From Diplonema japonicum (Eukaryota; Euglenozoa; Diplonemea; Diplonemida; Diplonemidae): a stretch of 64,000 nt of DNA. The notes beneath the pieces were generated by a model that was not told the origin of the DNA, did not search any database, and saw only the letters and a list, made by a program, of their open reading frames with translations. The stretch lies in NCBI GenBank assembly GCA_964019335.1, contig OZ025676.1:62001-126000 (forward strand), in the 5' to 3' direction. The position numbers were made by a program, and so were the translations under genes. Positions within the stretch are counted from its first letter, which is position 1. Every line of letters starts with the position of its first letter. Below are positions 36,135 through 44,936 of the stretch, in pieces.

Positions 36135-39100
36135 TCAGGGGCCCTCCTCAGAGAGGGGGTTTTTCACAGCACCCTTGGTGCGCGGGGGGGCTGAATGGTA
36201 TCTGACAGAGAACGGTTCTACAGTTGAGAAGGGGCTCTCGTTGTTCTCATCTGTCCCTGACGAGGAGTCACTACTCACATCAACAATGTTGGCCTGAAAA
36301 AACAGTGACTCATTTAAAGCACAGGCACATACCTCTTTAGTCAACTCTTTGGTGTAGTAGTGCATATTGACGAGCTTGCTGCTCAGCGCATGCTTGCTCC
36401 AGTCTCGTTTTTCTCCGATGCCCTCCCGCCCACACAGCACCGCGTGTATCTCTTCTACCCTCTCTTCCACAGGTACTTCTATTGTTGCAAAGGAACTTAT
36501 TTTCCTTTTCCAGTGATGGTGGTACTCTAGCAGTTCTATCCATAACAGGCTCTCGTTCACTTTCAGCTGCATCGACGGGATGCTTATAAGGAGCCTCTCG
36601 TAGATGGTGACGGTGCCCCAGTCGCCCAGCTCTCTTTTCATGTATGACCTAATACCTTCAATTTTATATCGTGCCCCTCCGCCTATCTCCACAACAGGAA
36701 GGTCCGTCTTCAGCCTTGTCGTCACCACCGATCGGGGTTTCGCTGCGTACTCCAACTGCAATAGAACGATTGCTGCATCCACGACCTCTTTTGGCGTGCC
36801 TCGTTCGAGTTGGTAGAATATGGTTACGTACTCTTTCCAGAAGAGCCTTGGGTTTCTGCGGAGGTGGTTGCTTTTGTTTTGGCATCGTGTGAATTGATAG
36901 GCGGCTTCTCGGATCAACGCAAAGGACGACACCCTGCTCCACAGCGAAGGCGGGGGGAGGGAGATTGTGGGGTCGTGGCGTGCCTTAGCCAGGAACGGGC
37001 GTGAGTCCCAGTTGGAGGCTTTCACCTCTGAGAAGGCGTCGTTCAAAACGGCGATGACCATGTTGAAAAGTAGCACCACGCACACGACAACGAACACAAA
37101 GAAGAAGAACGGTGAGAATGTCCTTCGCTGCTCCCTCAGCGACAGGTAATCGACATCATTCACGAGCGCACGGCCGAGGGACGAGAAGGTCGAACCCAGG
37201 TCGCGGTATTCCAAGAGAACGTGGCCGTAGACTATATGAGCACAGAGACCAAAGGCAACGAAAAGGATCACAAAAATGACTACTATGTTAACGAGATCCC
37301 TCGAAGCAGCACCGAGCGTCCTGATCAGCATGTTCATACTGTTGTTGAGCTTCAGGAAGTAAAAGACCCTTGAATAGGTGAGCAGGGCGTTGATGGCGTC
37401 CAAAGAAGACATGATGTGCACCAAGCTGGACAGGCTGTCATACTCGCTTGGGTAGTAATCCAAGCATGTCACGCTGCTCCCGGTGATGCCCCGCCGCATG
37501 TACTCGAAACGTATCGAAGTTGTGAGAAGGAACACACAGTAATTCACCATGTCGTAAACGGACCAAGGGTTATCCCTCATCACGTCAACGAGGGCACCCA
37601 AGATGGCTCGAATGCCCGACTTTCCGCTTCGATGCAAACGCCTCCTCACCTTGACGAAGATGCGCCCGACGAACCATAGCATGAACATGAACAGAAGCAT
37701 GAAGTACAAAATAAGCCCGATAGACCACACCACGGAGTGGATTTTCCATTCGAAGAGCTGGAAGGGCCGCGTGATGCGTGTGGGTACTAATGAGCCGCCT
37801 GCGGTGAACTCAACCCCGTATTCGAACTTTGTAAAAAGCCTGATATTCGCATTGTAAGTGATGAATGTCACGATGAGCGCTCTGGTCCTGTCATCTATCC
37901 AGCTTGTCTCTTTTAACTTGCGGAGCTCACGTCGAGCGTCATTGACATGTGAACTGAACGGGATTACAAGAGCATAGCCACCACAGGAGTAGCTCTCAAA
38001 CCACCCAACGGCCTTCCCTGTGTAGGACCCCATCTGGGAACCGTTCAGCACGTTGCACGATCTGTATCGCCAGGGTTCTTCGTTCACGTCAATCGGTGAC
38101 GACAAGCCGCTGTTGTTCCACACCCTCAAGGCACCGTTGCTGCCCACTACAGTTAGCTGTGATTTGTCCTCGTTGCCTGTGCTCCATTCTGGATAGCACT
38201 CGAAAGCCCTCAGCTCCTTCAGCCTCTCCTCGTAGGTCATCCCGCCGTTGAAGCACACGTCGTTGTTCTTTTCGTACATCGCGCTCGCCGTGCACTGCCT
38301 CGAGTCATCCAGCTGCACCCTCTTTTGTCGGAACTTCAACGCCCCTATAGGTACATTCGAAAACTGCAAAGCGTCAGATCCCGTTCCTTCGTTCCAGAAC
38401 CCCCCTACGAGGGGGCCCTCGACCCACTGCCACATTTCCTCTTTTGACATGATGTCGAAGTAGTCCTTTTTGAAATAAGAACCCTCGCTGTTGTTGCTGA
38501 AGTACTCCTCATCCAGGAACAGATCGTTCAAGCTATACGACACCCAAAAGCTGCTCTGCAGCCCTCTGTCGGATATGAGGAAAAAAGTGAACATCGAAAG
38601 AAACACAAGGTAGACCACCAGCCCGATGTGGTCGTTTGCCTTCTTGTTCTGGTTAGCCGCGAAGGTGATTGGGAAAGAGGACTCGATGCCATTCTCAGGC
38701 TCCAGTGTGCAGTAGCGGAGGAAGAGCTGTGTGTCGACAGTGGGGGGTGTGGAGCCTGTGCTGTCTGCGATATCTGCTACGAGAGAGATCTGCCTGTCGC
38801 TGAGGTCGAGGCCCGCTTCTGTACAGTTCTCAGTGAACATTTCCTTCGGGATGTGGTCCTTGCCTTTCCACTTGTTCTGCAGTTCTTTGTAAGCATCGGA
38901 AGTGACGTTGAGCCCCATGGCCCGCAGCATAGCGTTCTCCGTCTCAGCAAGCACATCATTCCACACGTCGCGTTTCCAGCGTTTGACGGGAGCATTCGAC
39001 TTGCCCACAGATCTGGGGGCTTCTCGCATCTTCTTAGAGGTGGACAGTGGGGCATTAACAAAGTGCTTCAGCTCTTCAGTAGAGACTCGCTTATTGTTAT

Positions 39101-39578
39101 CAAAGTCGAAGAAGGAGAACATCTTGTGCAGCATGGTGTCGATGGCAGTGTTTCTATCCATGGCGTCTGGGACGTTGGGCACAAGGGTGAGAAGCTCGGC
39201 TGAGTCCGTAGCGCTTGGGTCAAACACGTCACGGAACAATGTTGAGAAGCCAGGCAAGTCCAGCGACGGTTTGTCCCGAAAGTAGCTGAGGAACCTCCCA
39301 CGCCGCTGCTGCACTGCTGACAATGCTTTCACTAGTGAGTAGTGCGGTGTCTCCATGTCATGCCCTGTCACGGCACGAACTGCCCGCCCCCGGCTCCGCC
39401 CCAACTCGTTGTTCGCCCCCTCCATTGCCCTTATGTCACTGCTTCGCACTCCCCTCGTTGCCGTCCCGTCTCTCCATAGCACGTCCCACTTCCCATCACC
39501 CCTCGCGTCCGACATCACCAGTGCTTTGTACCATCGGTTATCGAACCTGGCTTCCACAAATTCACCCCAACGCCACAT
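36135..39578 (-). CDS. Polycystin-2-like cation channel with EF-hand
   Basis: 1147 codons. The N-terminus (WGEFVEARFDNRWYKALV... WDVLWRDGTA) resembles a Tudor/Agenet-type beta barrel. An EF-hand-like loop follows near 158-169 (DFDNNKRVSTEE). The first helix is near 320, then a large extracellular polycystin domain (EGPLVGGFWNE, FRQKRVQLDDSRQC, MGSYTGKAVGWFESYSCGGY). Five further helices follow, with STFSSLGRALVNDVDYLSL as pore helix and filter and FFVFVVVCVVLLFNMVIAVL as S6. Such channels conduct Ca2+ in cilia and flagella. A 39-nt stretch at 36294-36332 is probably an intron, removing 13 residues near the C-terminus. ATG 39578 follows CGCAG by nine bases. Confidence 0.85.
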   Translation of the reverse strand: MWRWGEFVEARFDNRWYKALVMSDARGDGKWDVLWRDGTATRGVRSSDIRAMEGANNELGRSRGRAVRAVTGHDMETPHYSLVKALSAVQQRRGRFLSYFRDKPSLDLPGFSTLFRDVFDPSATDSAELLTLVPNVPDAMDRNTAIDTMLHKMFSFFDFDNNKRVSTEELKHFVNAPLSTSKKMREAPRSVGKSNAPVKRWKRDVWNDVLAETENAMLRAMGLNVTSDAYKELQNKWKGKDHIPKEMFTENCTEAGLDLSDRQISLVADIADSTGSTPPTVDTQLFLRYCTLEPENGIESSFPITFAANQNKKANDHIGLVVYLVFLSMFTFFLISDRGLQSSFWVSYSLNDLFLDEEYFSNNSEGSYFKKDYFDIMSKEEMWQWVEGPLVGGFWNEGTGSDALQFSNVPIGALKFRQKRVQLDDSRQCTASAMYEKNNDVCFNGGMTYEERLKELRAFECYPEWSTGNEDKSQLTVVGSNGALRVWNNSGLSSPIDVNEEPWRYRSCNVLNGSQMGSYTGKAVGWFESYSCGGYALVIPFSSHVNDARRELRKLKETSWIDDRTRALIVTFITYNANIRLFTKFEYGVEFTAGGSLVPTRITRPFQLFEWKIHSVVWSIGLILYFMLLFMFMLWFVGRIFVKVRRRLHRSGKSGIRAILGALVDVMRDNPWSVYDMVNYCVFLLTTSIRFEYMRRGITGSSVTCLDYYPSEYDSLSSLVHIMSSLDAINALLTYSRVFYFLKLNNSMNMLIRTLGAASRDLVNIVVIFVILFVAFGLCAHIVYGHVLLEYRDLGSTFSSLGRALVNDVDYLSLREQRRTFSPFFFFVFVVVCVVLLFNMVIAVLNDAFSEVKASNWDSRPFLAKARHDPTISLPPPSLWSRVSSFALIREAAYQFTRCQNKSNHLRRNPRLFWKEYVTIFYQLERGTPKEVVDAAIVLLQLEYAAKPRSVVTTRLKTDLPVVEIGGGARYKIEGIRSYMKRELGDWGTVTIYERLLISIPSMQLKVNESLLWIELLEYHHHWKRKISSFATIEVPVEERVEEIHAVLCGREGIGEKRDWSKHALSSKLVNMHYYTKELTKEVCACALNESLFFQANIVDVSSDSSSGTDENNESPFSTVEPFSVRYHSAPPRTKGAVKNPLSEEGP
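36294..36332 (-). other. Probable 39-nt intron in frame
   Basis: Begins GTATGTGCCT, ends CTGTTTTTTCAG; same donor and length class as the proven introns. Because 39 is a multiple of three, the frame stays open either way; splicing would join TKE to ANIVDV. Confidence 0.7.
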
Positions 39579-39666
39579 GGTTCATTTCTGCGCATCCTAA
39601 GTGAGGGTTGTGGTGAAAGTATGAAATGGAAAATGCTCATGCTTAAATACTTCAAAAACAATGATG

Positions 39667-41589
39667 CTAAACATACACAACCTTACGTCTCTTCGGGCCT
39701 CGCTCCCCCTCGTCCTCGCTGTCCTCGGTGTCCTCATCGTCATCGTCGGAGCGTGCTTCAGGTGCGTCGTCATCGGCGCCAGCCGCGTTGGTGTTTTTGA
39801 GCTGCTGGGAGATAGCGTCGGTGGGCTTTACGTAATGGATGAAGAAACGTTTGTTTTTCTTTCCGTTGAGCCACATCCTGTCGAAGTAGGAAGAACCGTA
39901 GTCAGAAGGCACGTCGGTGGAGATGGGGATGCCGTTTCCAGGAGGGAGCGACGAGTAGTATAGACCGTCTCGAGACAACTTCACGAGCTTCAAAGCGGTG
40001 AAGGCGGAGTACAGTGCGTGGTCACTCATCATGGTGACAGCGCCGCCCGTGACTAGCGTTCCGTGCACACTAGTGAAGAAATCGTCGTCGAGCAGGTTGT
40101 ACTTGCTATCCATCCACCCAGGAGGCTCAGGGTAATTGATGAACAAGTCTTGCACGTTCGCGCCACACAGCAGCCTCAGTGCCTCCCTCGCGTCCCCACA
40201 AACCAGCACCAGGTTGTCAGGTTCCATTTCCGCCCCCAGTAGCTTCCTGCGAGTCCATGCATGGTACACTCTGTCGGGACGGATCTCCACACCTATCCAG
40301 TTGGCCTTGTCCCTCTCAGATGCTGCCCGTTCCACCACCCACTCACCATGCCCACTGCATACTTCGACACGTAGTGGCAGCGAAGGGTTTTTGAACAAAG
40401 CTTTCAAATCCAATTGTTTCTGCGGCAGCATAATAACCCTAGGATCATCCTTGTACTTCGTTACACCCTTCGGCAACGGCGACAACTCGGTGACACCAAG
40501 CAAGACGTTGTCAAGCCTCTCGATCTCGGCAGCAACCTCCCTGTCGCGCAGCCTGTTGAACATAGCAGCTGAGACCGACCTGTTGCCCGTGTCCTTGAAC
40601 CCTAGCGATGATGTGCCTGTGTCCTTTGCCGACGCCAAGGCAGCCTTGGCCAGGTCTGTCTCCCCGAGAATAACGCACGACGTTGCGAGCGCCACACATG
40701 CCGCTTGGTTCACGTGGTTTGAGATGAGGTACTTCGCAGCTTCCTTAACCATGCCATCTGACGACATGGCCTTGATGAGGTACTCCACCGAGGAGGTGTT
40801 GTGTCTTGCGTCGAAGCAGATTTCGTCAAGCTTGGCCATGGTGAGCTGCACGCTGCGGCCGTCGGTGTTTCTCATGCAACCACGCAGCAGGGTCGCGGCC
40901 ATACGGTCATTCGGCATGATCTTCCACTTGTCGTGCATTTTGAGAAGCTGGGTGGTGGCTTCCTTCTGCATCCCATCTCCGCAAAGACCCTTCATCAAAG
41001 CAGTCATGACCACCTCGTTGGGGGTGACGCCCCACTTTTCCTCAGAGTCTGTCACATACTGCAATGCAGCAGGTACGTCACCGCACCTCACACATGCATT
41101 GACTATACCGGAGAGAGAATACACAGTAGGGGTTGTGATCTGCTCGAGTCGTTCAAGGGCACGCAGTGCGTAACCCAGCTGTTTCTCACTACCGTAGTCA
41201 GAGATGGCTTTGTTCAGCGGTCCTGCTTCTCCATACTTCTGCGCGTCGTTCGATGCGCGCTTTAAAACATTCTTGCTCTTATTCTTTCTCTTCTCTTCGT
41301 CCTTCAACCCCTTCCTGATGTCACCGTCCAGCTGCATCACCTCGCTGTATTTCCACATGCGGTACCTCCTCCCATCAAAACCTTTCGTCTTTACTTTGTT
41401 GAATACAGGGATCACATTTGCAAACTCCAGCTTTTCTTTCTTCTCTTCTTTCTTACCAAACATCACTGCCTTTTTCCCTCCGAAGAACACAACCTTGGCC
41501 TTAGCGTCCTCCTCCGCTGCTTCCTTCTTCTTTACAGGCTTCACAGGGACGAACGCGGCCCCCCTAGGCACCTTCCCCATCTTACCCAT
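39667..41589 (-). CDS. PPR protein fused to TrmB-type tRNA guanine-N7 methyltransferase
   Basis: 640 aa from ATG 41589 (MGKMGKVPRG), four bases after ACACAG. The N-terminal ~110 residues are Lys-rich. PPR-like helical pairs occupy about 140-330: YSLSGIVNACVRCGDVPAAL, VVMTALMKGLCGDGMQKEA and MAATLLRGCMRNTDGRSVQ. PPR repeats read single-stranded RNA. The C-terminal domain (about 405-590) is TrmB-like: RVEVCSGHGEWVVERA, NWIGVEIRPDRVYHAW, NLVLVCGDAREALRLL, LFINYPEPPGW and GGAVTMMSDHALY, the SAM-binding methyltransferase that makes m7G46 in tRNA. The usual PDPWPKxRH block is altered to YPEPPGWMDSKY. An acidic, then basic tail (GPKRRKVVYV) ends it. Organelle or nuclear location is unclear. Confidence 0.8.
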   Translation of the reverse strand: MGKMGKVPRGAAFVPVKPVKKKEAAEEDAKAKVVFFGGKKAVMFGKKEEKKEKLEFANVIPVFNKVKTKGFDGRRYRMWKYSEVMQLDGDIRKGLKDEEKRKNKSKNVLKRASNDAQKYGEAGPLNKAISDYGSEKQLGYALRALERLEQITTPTVYSLSGIVNACVRCGDVPAALQYVTDSEEKWGVTPNEVVMTALMKGLCGDGMQKEATTQLLKMHDKWKIMPNDRMAATLLRGCMRNTDGRSVQLTMAKLDEICFDARHNTSSVEYLIKAMSSDGMVKEAAKYLISNHVNQAACVALATSCVILGETDLAKAALASAKDTGTSSLGFKDTGNRSVSAAMFNRLRDREVAAEIERLDNVLLGVTELSPLPKGVTKYKDDPRVIMLPQKQLDLKALFKNPSLPLRVEVCSGHGEWVVERAASERDKANWIGVEIRPDRVYHAWTRRKLLGAEMEPDNLVLVCGDAREALRLLCGANVQDLFINYPEPPGWMDSKYNLLDDDFFTSVHGTLVTGGAVTMMSDHALYSAFTALKLVKLSRDGLYYSSLPPGNGIPISTDVPSDYGSSYFDRMWLNGKKNKRFFIHYVKPTDAISQQLKNTNAAGADDDAPEARSDDDDEDTEDSEDEGERGPKRRKVVYV

Positions 41590-41751
41590 GATACTGTGTG
41601 TAATAAAAACGAAAAGAGGCACAGGTGTGTGAATGGAATGTGGCGGGGTTTGCCTTGGAAAAGGCACTTGGGGCACTGAGCTAGTAATAAATGGGGAACC
41701 TTCCTGGGACCTCATGGCGGATTAACTGGTATCCAGATTGGCGCACCTGTG

Positions 41752-44700
41752 TTAATAATGTGGTGTTTTGTTAACAAGGCAGCAAACCCTTGCGTTCACA
41801 ATGTGAATGTTTTTCAAGGACAGCTGTATCTCTTCCTTATGTGACCCGTGCACTGTGTATCGGATGCCGTAGGCCTTCTCGAAGTAAGACAAAGCGTCGC
41901 CGTACAAGCCCTGTACAAAAAGTAACCGTGCTAAGCCATCTAAAGCATAGCAACACCCCAGGCTCTGTGCTTTGCCTGCGATCTCATATGCTGCCAGCGT
42001 CTGCACATAGCTTGTCTCTGCCTCCTTAAGCATGTGCTGCTTTTCGTACACTGTAGCTATCTGACTGAGTATCATCCCCAAGTGCGAACATTGCACAGGT
42101 GTCATGCGTTCGGCTGCGAGCCTGTTCCGCTCCTGTACTTCTGCCTGCTTCAATTGAGAGCTGGGCTTAAAGAGGTTTCCCAGGAGGAAGTGCATGTTTT
42201 GGCTGTCTACAATGGCAAGCGCCTTCGCGAAATGCCTGTGCGCCATGTCGTACTCGCCCACCACGTAGCACACCTCAGCAAGGTTGAGTATAGGGTACAC
42301 CGTGTGGCCGTCCCATTCACCGAAAGCACGCTGAACCTTTTCTACCATTTCTTCGTATTCCGCTACCATCTCGGGTCCTGCAGGCACACCAGTCAGCAGG
42401 AGTGTCTCGATGTGCAACTCATACATTCGCTGCATTGCACCTGAGTTCCCAGGGCTGCCGATGACTTCTAAGTTGCTTGTGTTCAGACATTTCTTAGCAC
42501 TCACATAGTTACTCAAGGCGTCCCCGTACAAACTACGCTCGAAGCACAGGTCGCCCAATAGTTCGAAGGTGACAGCCGTCTGTGGGTCCCACGCCACTTG
42601 CTTCTCATGTTGCAAAGCTTGCTGCAGCAAATGCATGCACTCATCCAGTAGTTTCTTGCGGGGGTGCTTCTCCCTCTCAGTAAGAGATCTAGCTTTCTTG
42701 AGCAAAGCACCAGCGAGGCTGCTCCTCACACGGCACAACAAGGGATGTGCAGGGGTAACAAGGTTAGCAAGTTCATTCTCACAGCTGCGAAGTTGCTCGA
42801 TGCCTTCACGTATGTCGTCGCCTTGCGACACCTCAAGGCACGCCTTCAGGGCGGTGAAGCGGTGCATGTCGGTTCGTCTTTTGACTGACTCAGCAGCCTT
42901 ACGAAGACACGACAGGGCACCCTGTTCGTCGTACTTTGACTGCACCAAATAAATGCCGCCCATCACCATCTGTGCGTAGCCTGTAATCTGTGGGTGCTCC
43001 GCTTCTGCGAGCTGGAGTGCCGCCTCAGCGTGTGACATTGCGTTCTTCCACTCACCCATCTCCCGGTGAGCGTCTGCCAAGAAGAGATGCGATTCCACTA
43101 TGTGGGGTGTCCTGTCGCCACTTTTCAGGAGCAGCTCATGAGCATCTTTGTGCTTCCGAAGACCCTCTTCCTTGTGCTTGAGCACGTTGCTCTGCCGCAT
43201 GCAGTACGCAAACATGTGCAGCGAATCAATGGTACGCACATCGCTTGTAGAAAAGACAAGACAGCTGGATGACGCAGCCATCTTTGCTACCTCGCATGCT
43301 CTGTTGTGGCGGTGCTCATACGCAAGGCATTCGGCAAGGAAGAGATATGCCTTTGCGCATAGCGGGTGGTCTATTCCGTGCAAGGATTCAAACACCACCA
43401 CGGCCTTCTCCAAGACCTTCCGTGCGTCCCTGTACGCCATACACGACACATGGTAGTAAGCCAGCTCAAGAATGGCCAAAGCGTACTTTTCCTGTCTTAA
43501 GGTGAGCTCATCGGTGGGCTCTCCCGAGATAGACTTCGACCTCTGCATGGGTGGCGCTGTGTCTACAGTGCTCTCCTGGTCGCCGATGCCGACATCTGAG
43601 GCAAACGTGTCAATGACACGGCGCAGCACCTTCACACATTTCGACGTGTTCACTACACCACCCCATGAGCTGTAGATCTTCGCGAGCTGCTGCAGGTGCG
43701 GTACAGCCTCAAGTCCCTTGCTCTCCGCCATGCGCTCCAATGCAGCCTTCTCACTTTCAGGCGTCAAATCGATATCCTCACCTTGGCACAACGAAGTGTA
43801 CCTGTGACCGAAGATGATCTCCAGAGAGCTCGTCCCTAGTAACTTCCTCAGCGACTTGTCCTGATGCCCTTTGATCCTGGTGCGCTCTCTCAAGAAATGT
43901 ATGTTGCCTGGCGGGAATATCCACCCAGAAGGCTGTTCGTCCTCTACAGCAGACAGCATGGCCACGGTCATATTCTGCCGGGAGGTTTGTGACCGCCAGT
44001 CTTTGGGTTTCTTGACGTTCACGGCACCGGGCACTACCATGAGCTTCAAGGTGAGTGGCGGGGATGTCTTCACTGTCCCGTCGTGCACGGCAGCGTTGTC
44101 GGAGAGCGTGACGGTGACGAGTGTAGTGCCACCGAAGTGGTATGACGGTGTGAAGAAGAGGGTCCCCTCGCAGTCGATGGTGGGCAGGCCGCCTTCATAA
44201 AATACTTCTGTAGTGTGCGCCCAGACGCTGTAGCAGAGGGCCTGGTCGACGCCTGCTTCGGCGTGGTCGGGGTTAGTGGCGAAGTTATGGATGACCTGCG
44301 GGCCCGCGCTCTGCCTGACCTCGAGAGTAGCGGGAATGCAAAAGCGAGGCGTGCGGACAGGCGTATCGGTGAAGTCGGGGACAGCCTTGTCAAGATCGAG
44401 CTTCTTAAGATTGGGGACAGAGCGCTGGGAAGGAGTCAGCTCGAGGATGGTGCAGCCATCGTTACGTGGTGGGCGCTCTAAGGCAGGACTGGTAGGGCTC
44501 AGATCCGGAGCTTTCTTCGGAGACTTGAAAACTGTGAGGCTGAGAGGTAGCATGGTACTGCCCAAGGGCGGGGACTGGGGCGACATGGGTGGGGAAATAG
44601 TGTTGCCTAACGTCTTAAAAGGATTCTGTTGCTGCACGCGTAGCCCTGCCGTGGGCAGCATAACTTGCCTCATCTGTTTTTTTACCATCACCGCCCTCCC

Positions 44701-44841
44701 TGCCCCACCCACAGCAGGCGGCGACAGAACCTTTTTTGCCTTCACGCTCCCAATGTTGTCGCTTTGCGGGCGGAGTTTGCAGGACTTCGGCGTGAAGAAT
44801 GCTGGGGCATTTTTGTGTTTTATGGCCTCGAAGGGTTCCAT
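41752..44841 (-). CDS. TPR-repeat protein, 1029 aa
   Basis: From ATG 44841 (MEPFEAIKHKNAPAFF); upstream codons derive from a T tract and an acceptor (CACACAGCAG, GTCAG). Residues 1-200 are Pro/Lys-rich with several SPTSP-type sites. A beta-sandwich-like segment lies near 200-300 (DCEGTLFFTPSYHFGGTTLV, TVTLSDNA). From about 400 onward runs an extended TPR array with kinesin-light-chain-like 42-residue spacing: ALAILELAYYHVSCMAYRDA, AKAYLFLAECLAYEHRHNRA, YPILNLAEVCYVVGEYDMAH and CYALDGLARLLFVQGLYGDA. TPR arrays are protein-binding scaffolds; in flagellates many serve the cilium, but no specific role is shown. It is the first gene of the dense half. Confidence 0.8.
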   Translation of the reverse strand: MEPFEAIKHKNAPAFFTPKSCKLRPQSDNIGSVKAKKVLSPPAVGGAGRAVMVKKQMRQVMLPTAGLRVQQQNPFKTLGNTISPPMSPQSPPLGSTMLPLSLTVFKSPKKAPDLSPTSPALERPPRNDGCTILELTPSQRSVPNLKKLDLDKAVPDFTDTPVRTPRFCIPATLEVRQSAGPQVIHNFATNPDHAEAGVDQALCYSVWAHTTEVFYEGGLPTIDCEGTLFFTPSYHFGGTTLVTVTLSDNAAVHDGTVKTSPPLTLKLMVVPGAVNVKKPKDWRSQTSRQNMTVAMLSAVEDEQPSGWIFPPGNIHFLRERTRIKGHQDKSLRKLLGTSSLEIIFGHRYTSLCQGEDIDLTPESEKAALERMAESKGLEAVPHLQQLAKIYSSWGGVVNTSKCVKVLRRVIDTFASDVGIGDQESTVDTAPPMQRSKSISGEPTDELTLRQEKYALAILELAYYHVSCMAYRDARKVLEKAVVVFESLHGIDHPLCAKAYLFLAECLAYEHRHNRACEVAKMAASSSCLVFSTSDVRTIDSLHMFAYCMRQSNVLKHKEEGLRKHKDAHELLLKSGDRTPHIVESHLFLADAHREMGEWKNAMSHAEAALQLAEAEHPQITGYAQMVMGGIYLVQSKYDEQGALSCLRKAAESVKRRTDMHRFTALKACLEVSQGDDIREGIEQLRSCENELANLVTPAHPLLCRVRSSLAGALLKKARSLTEREKHPRKKLLDECMHLLQQALQHEKQVAWDPQTAVTFELLGDLCFERSLYGDALSNYVSAKKCLNTSNLEVIGSPGNSGAMQRMYELHIETLLLTGVPAGPEMVAEYEEMVEKVQRAFGEWDGHTVYPILNLAEVCYVVGEYDMAHRHFAKALAIVDSQNMHFLLGNLFKPSSQLKQAEVQERNRLAAERMTPVQCSHLGMILSQIATVYEKQHMLKEAETSYVQTLAAYEIAGKAQSLGCCYALDGLARLLFVQGLYGDALSYFEKAYGIRYTVHGSHKEEIQLSLKNIHIVNARVCCLVNKTPHY

Positions 44842-44936
44842 CTTTCTGACCTGCTGTGTGTAGTAAAGGGGTTTACCAATGAGAGTAATGATGATGTGAA
44901 TGAAGTATAAGATAGTAAAAAAAAAAAAAAAAAAAG
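44842..44936 (-). promoter_or_regulatory. Candidate trans-splice acceptor region of the TPR gene
   Basis: Sense-strand T tract (44918-44935) followed 55 bases later by ACACACAGCAG and GTCAG just before the ATG. Confidence 0.45.
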
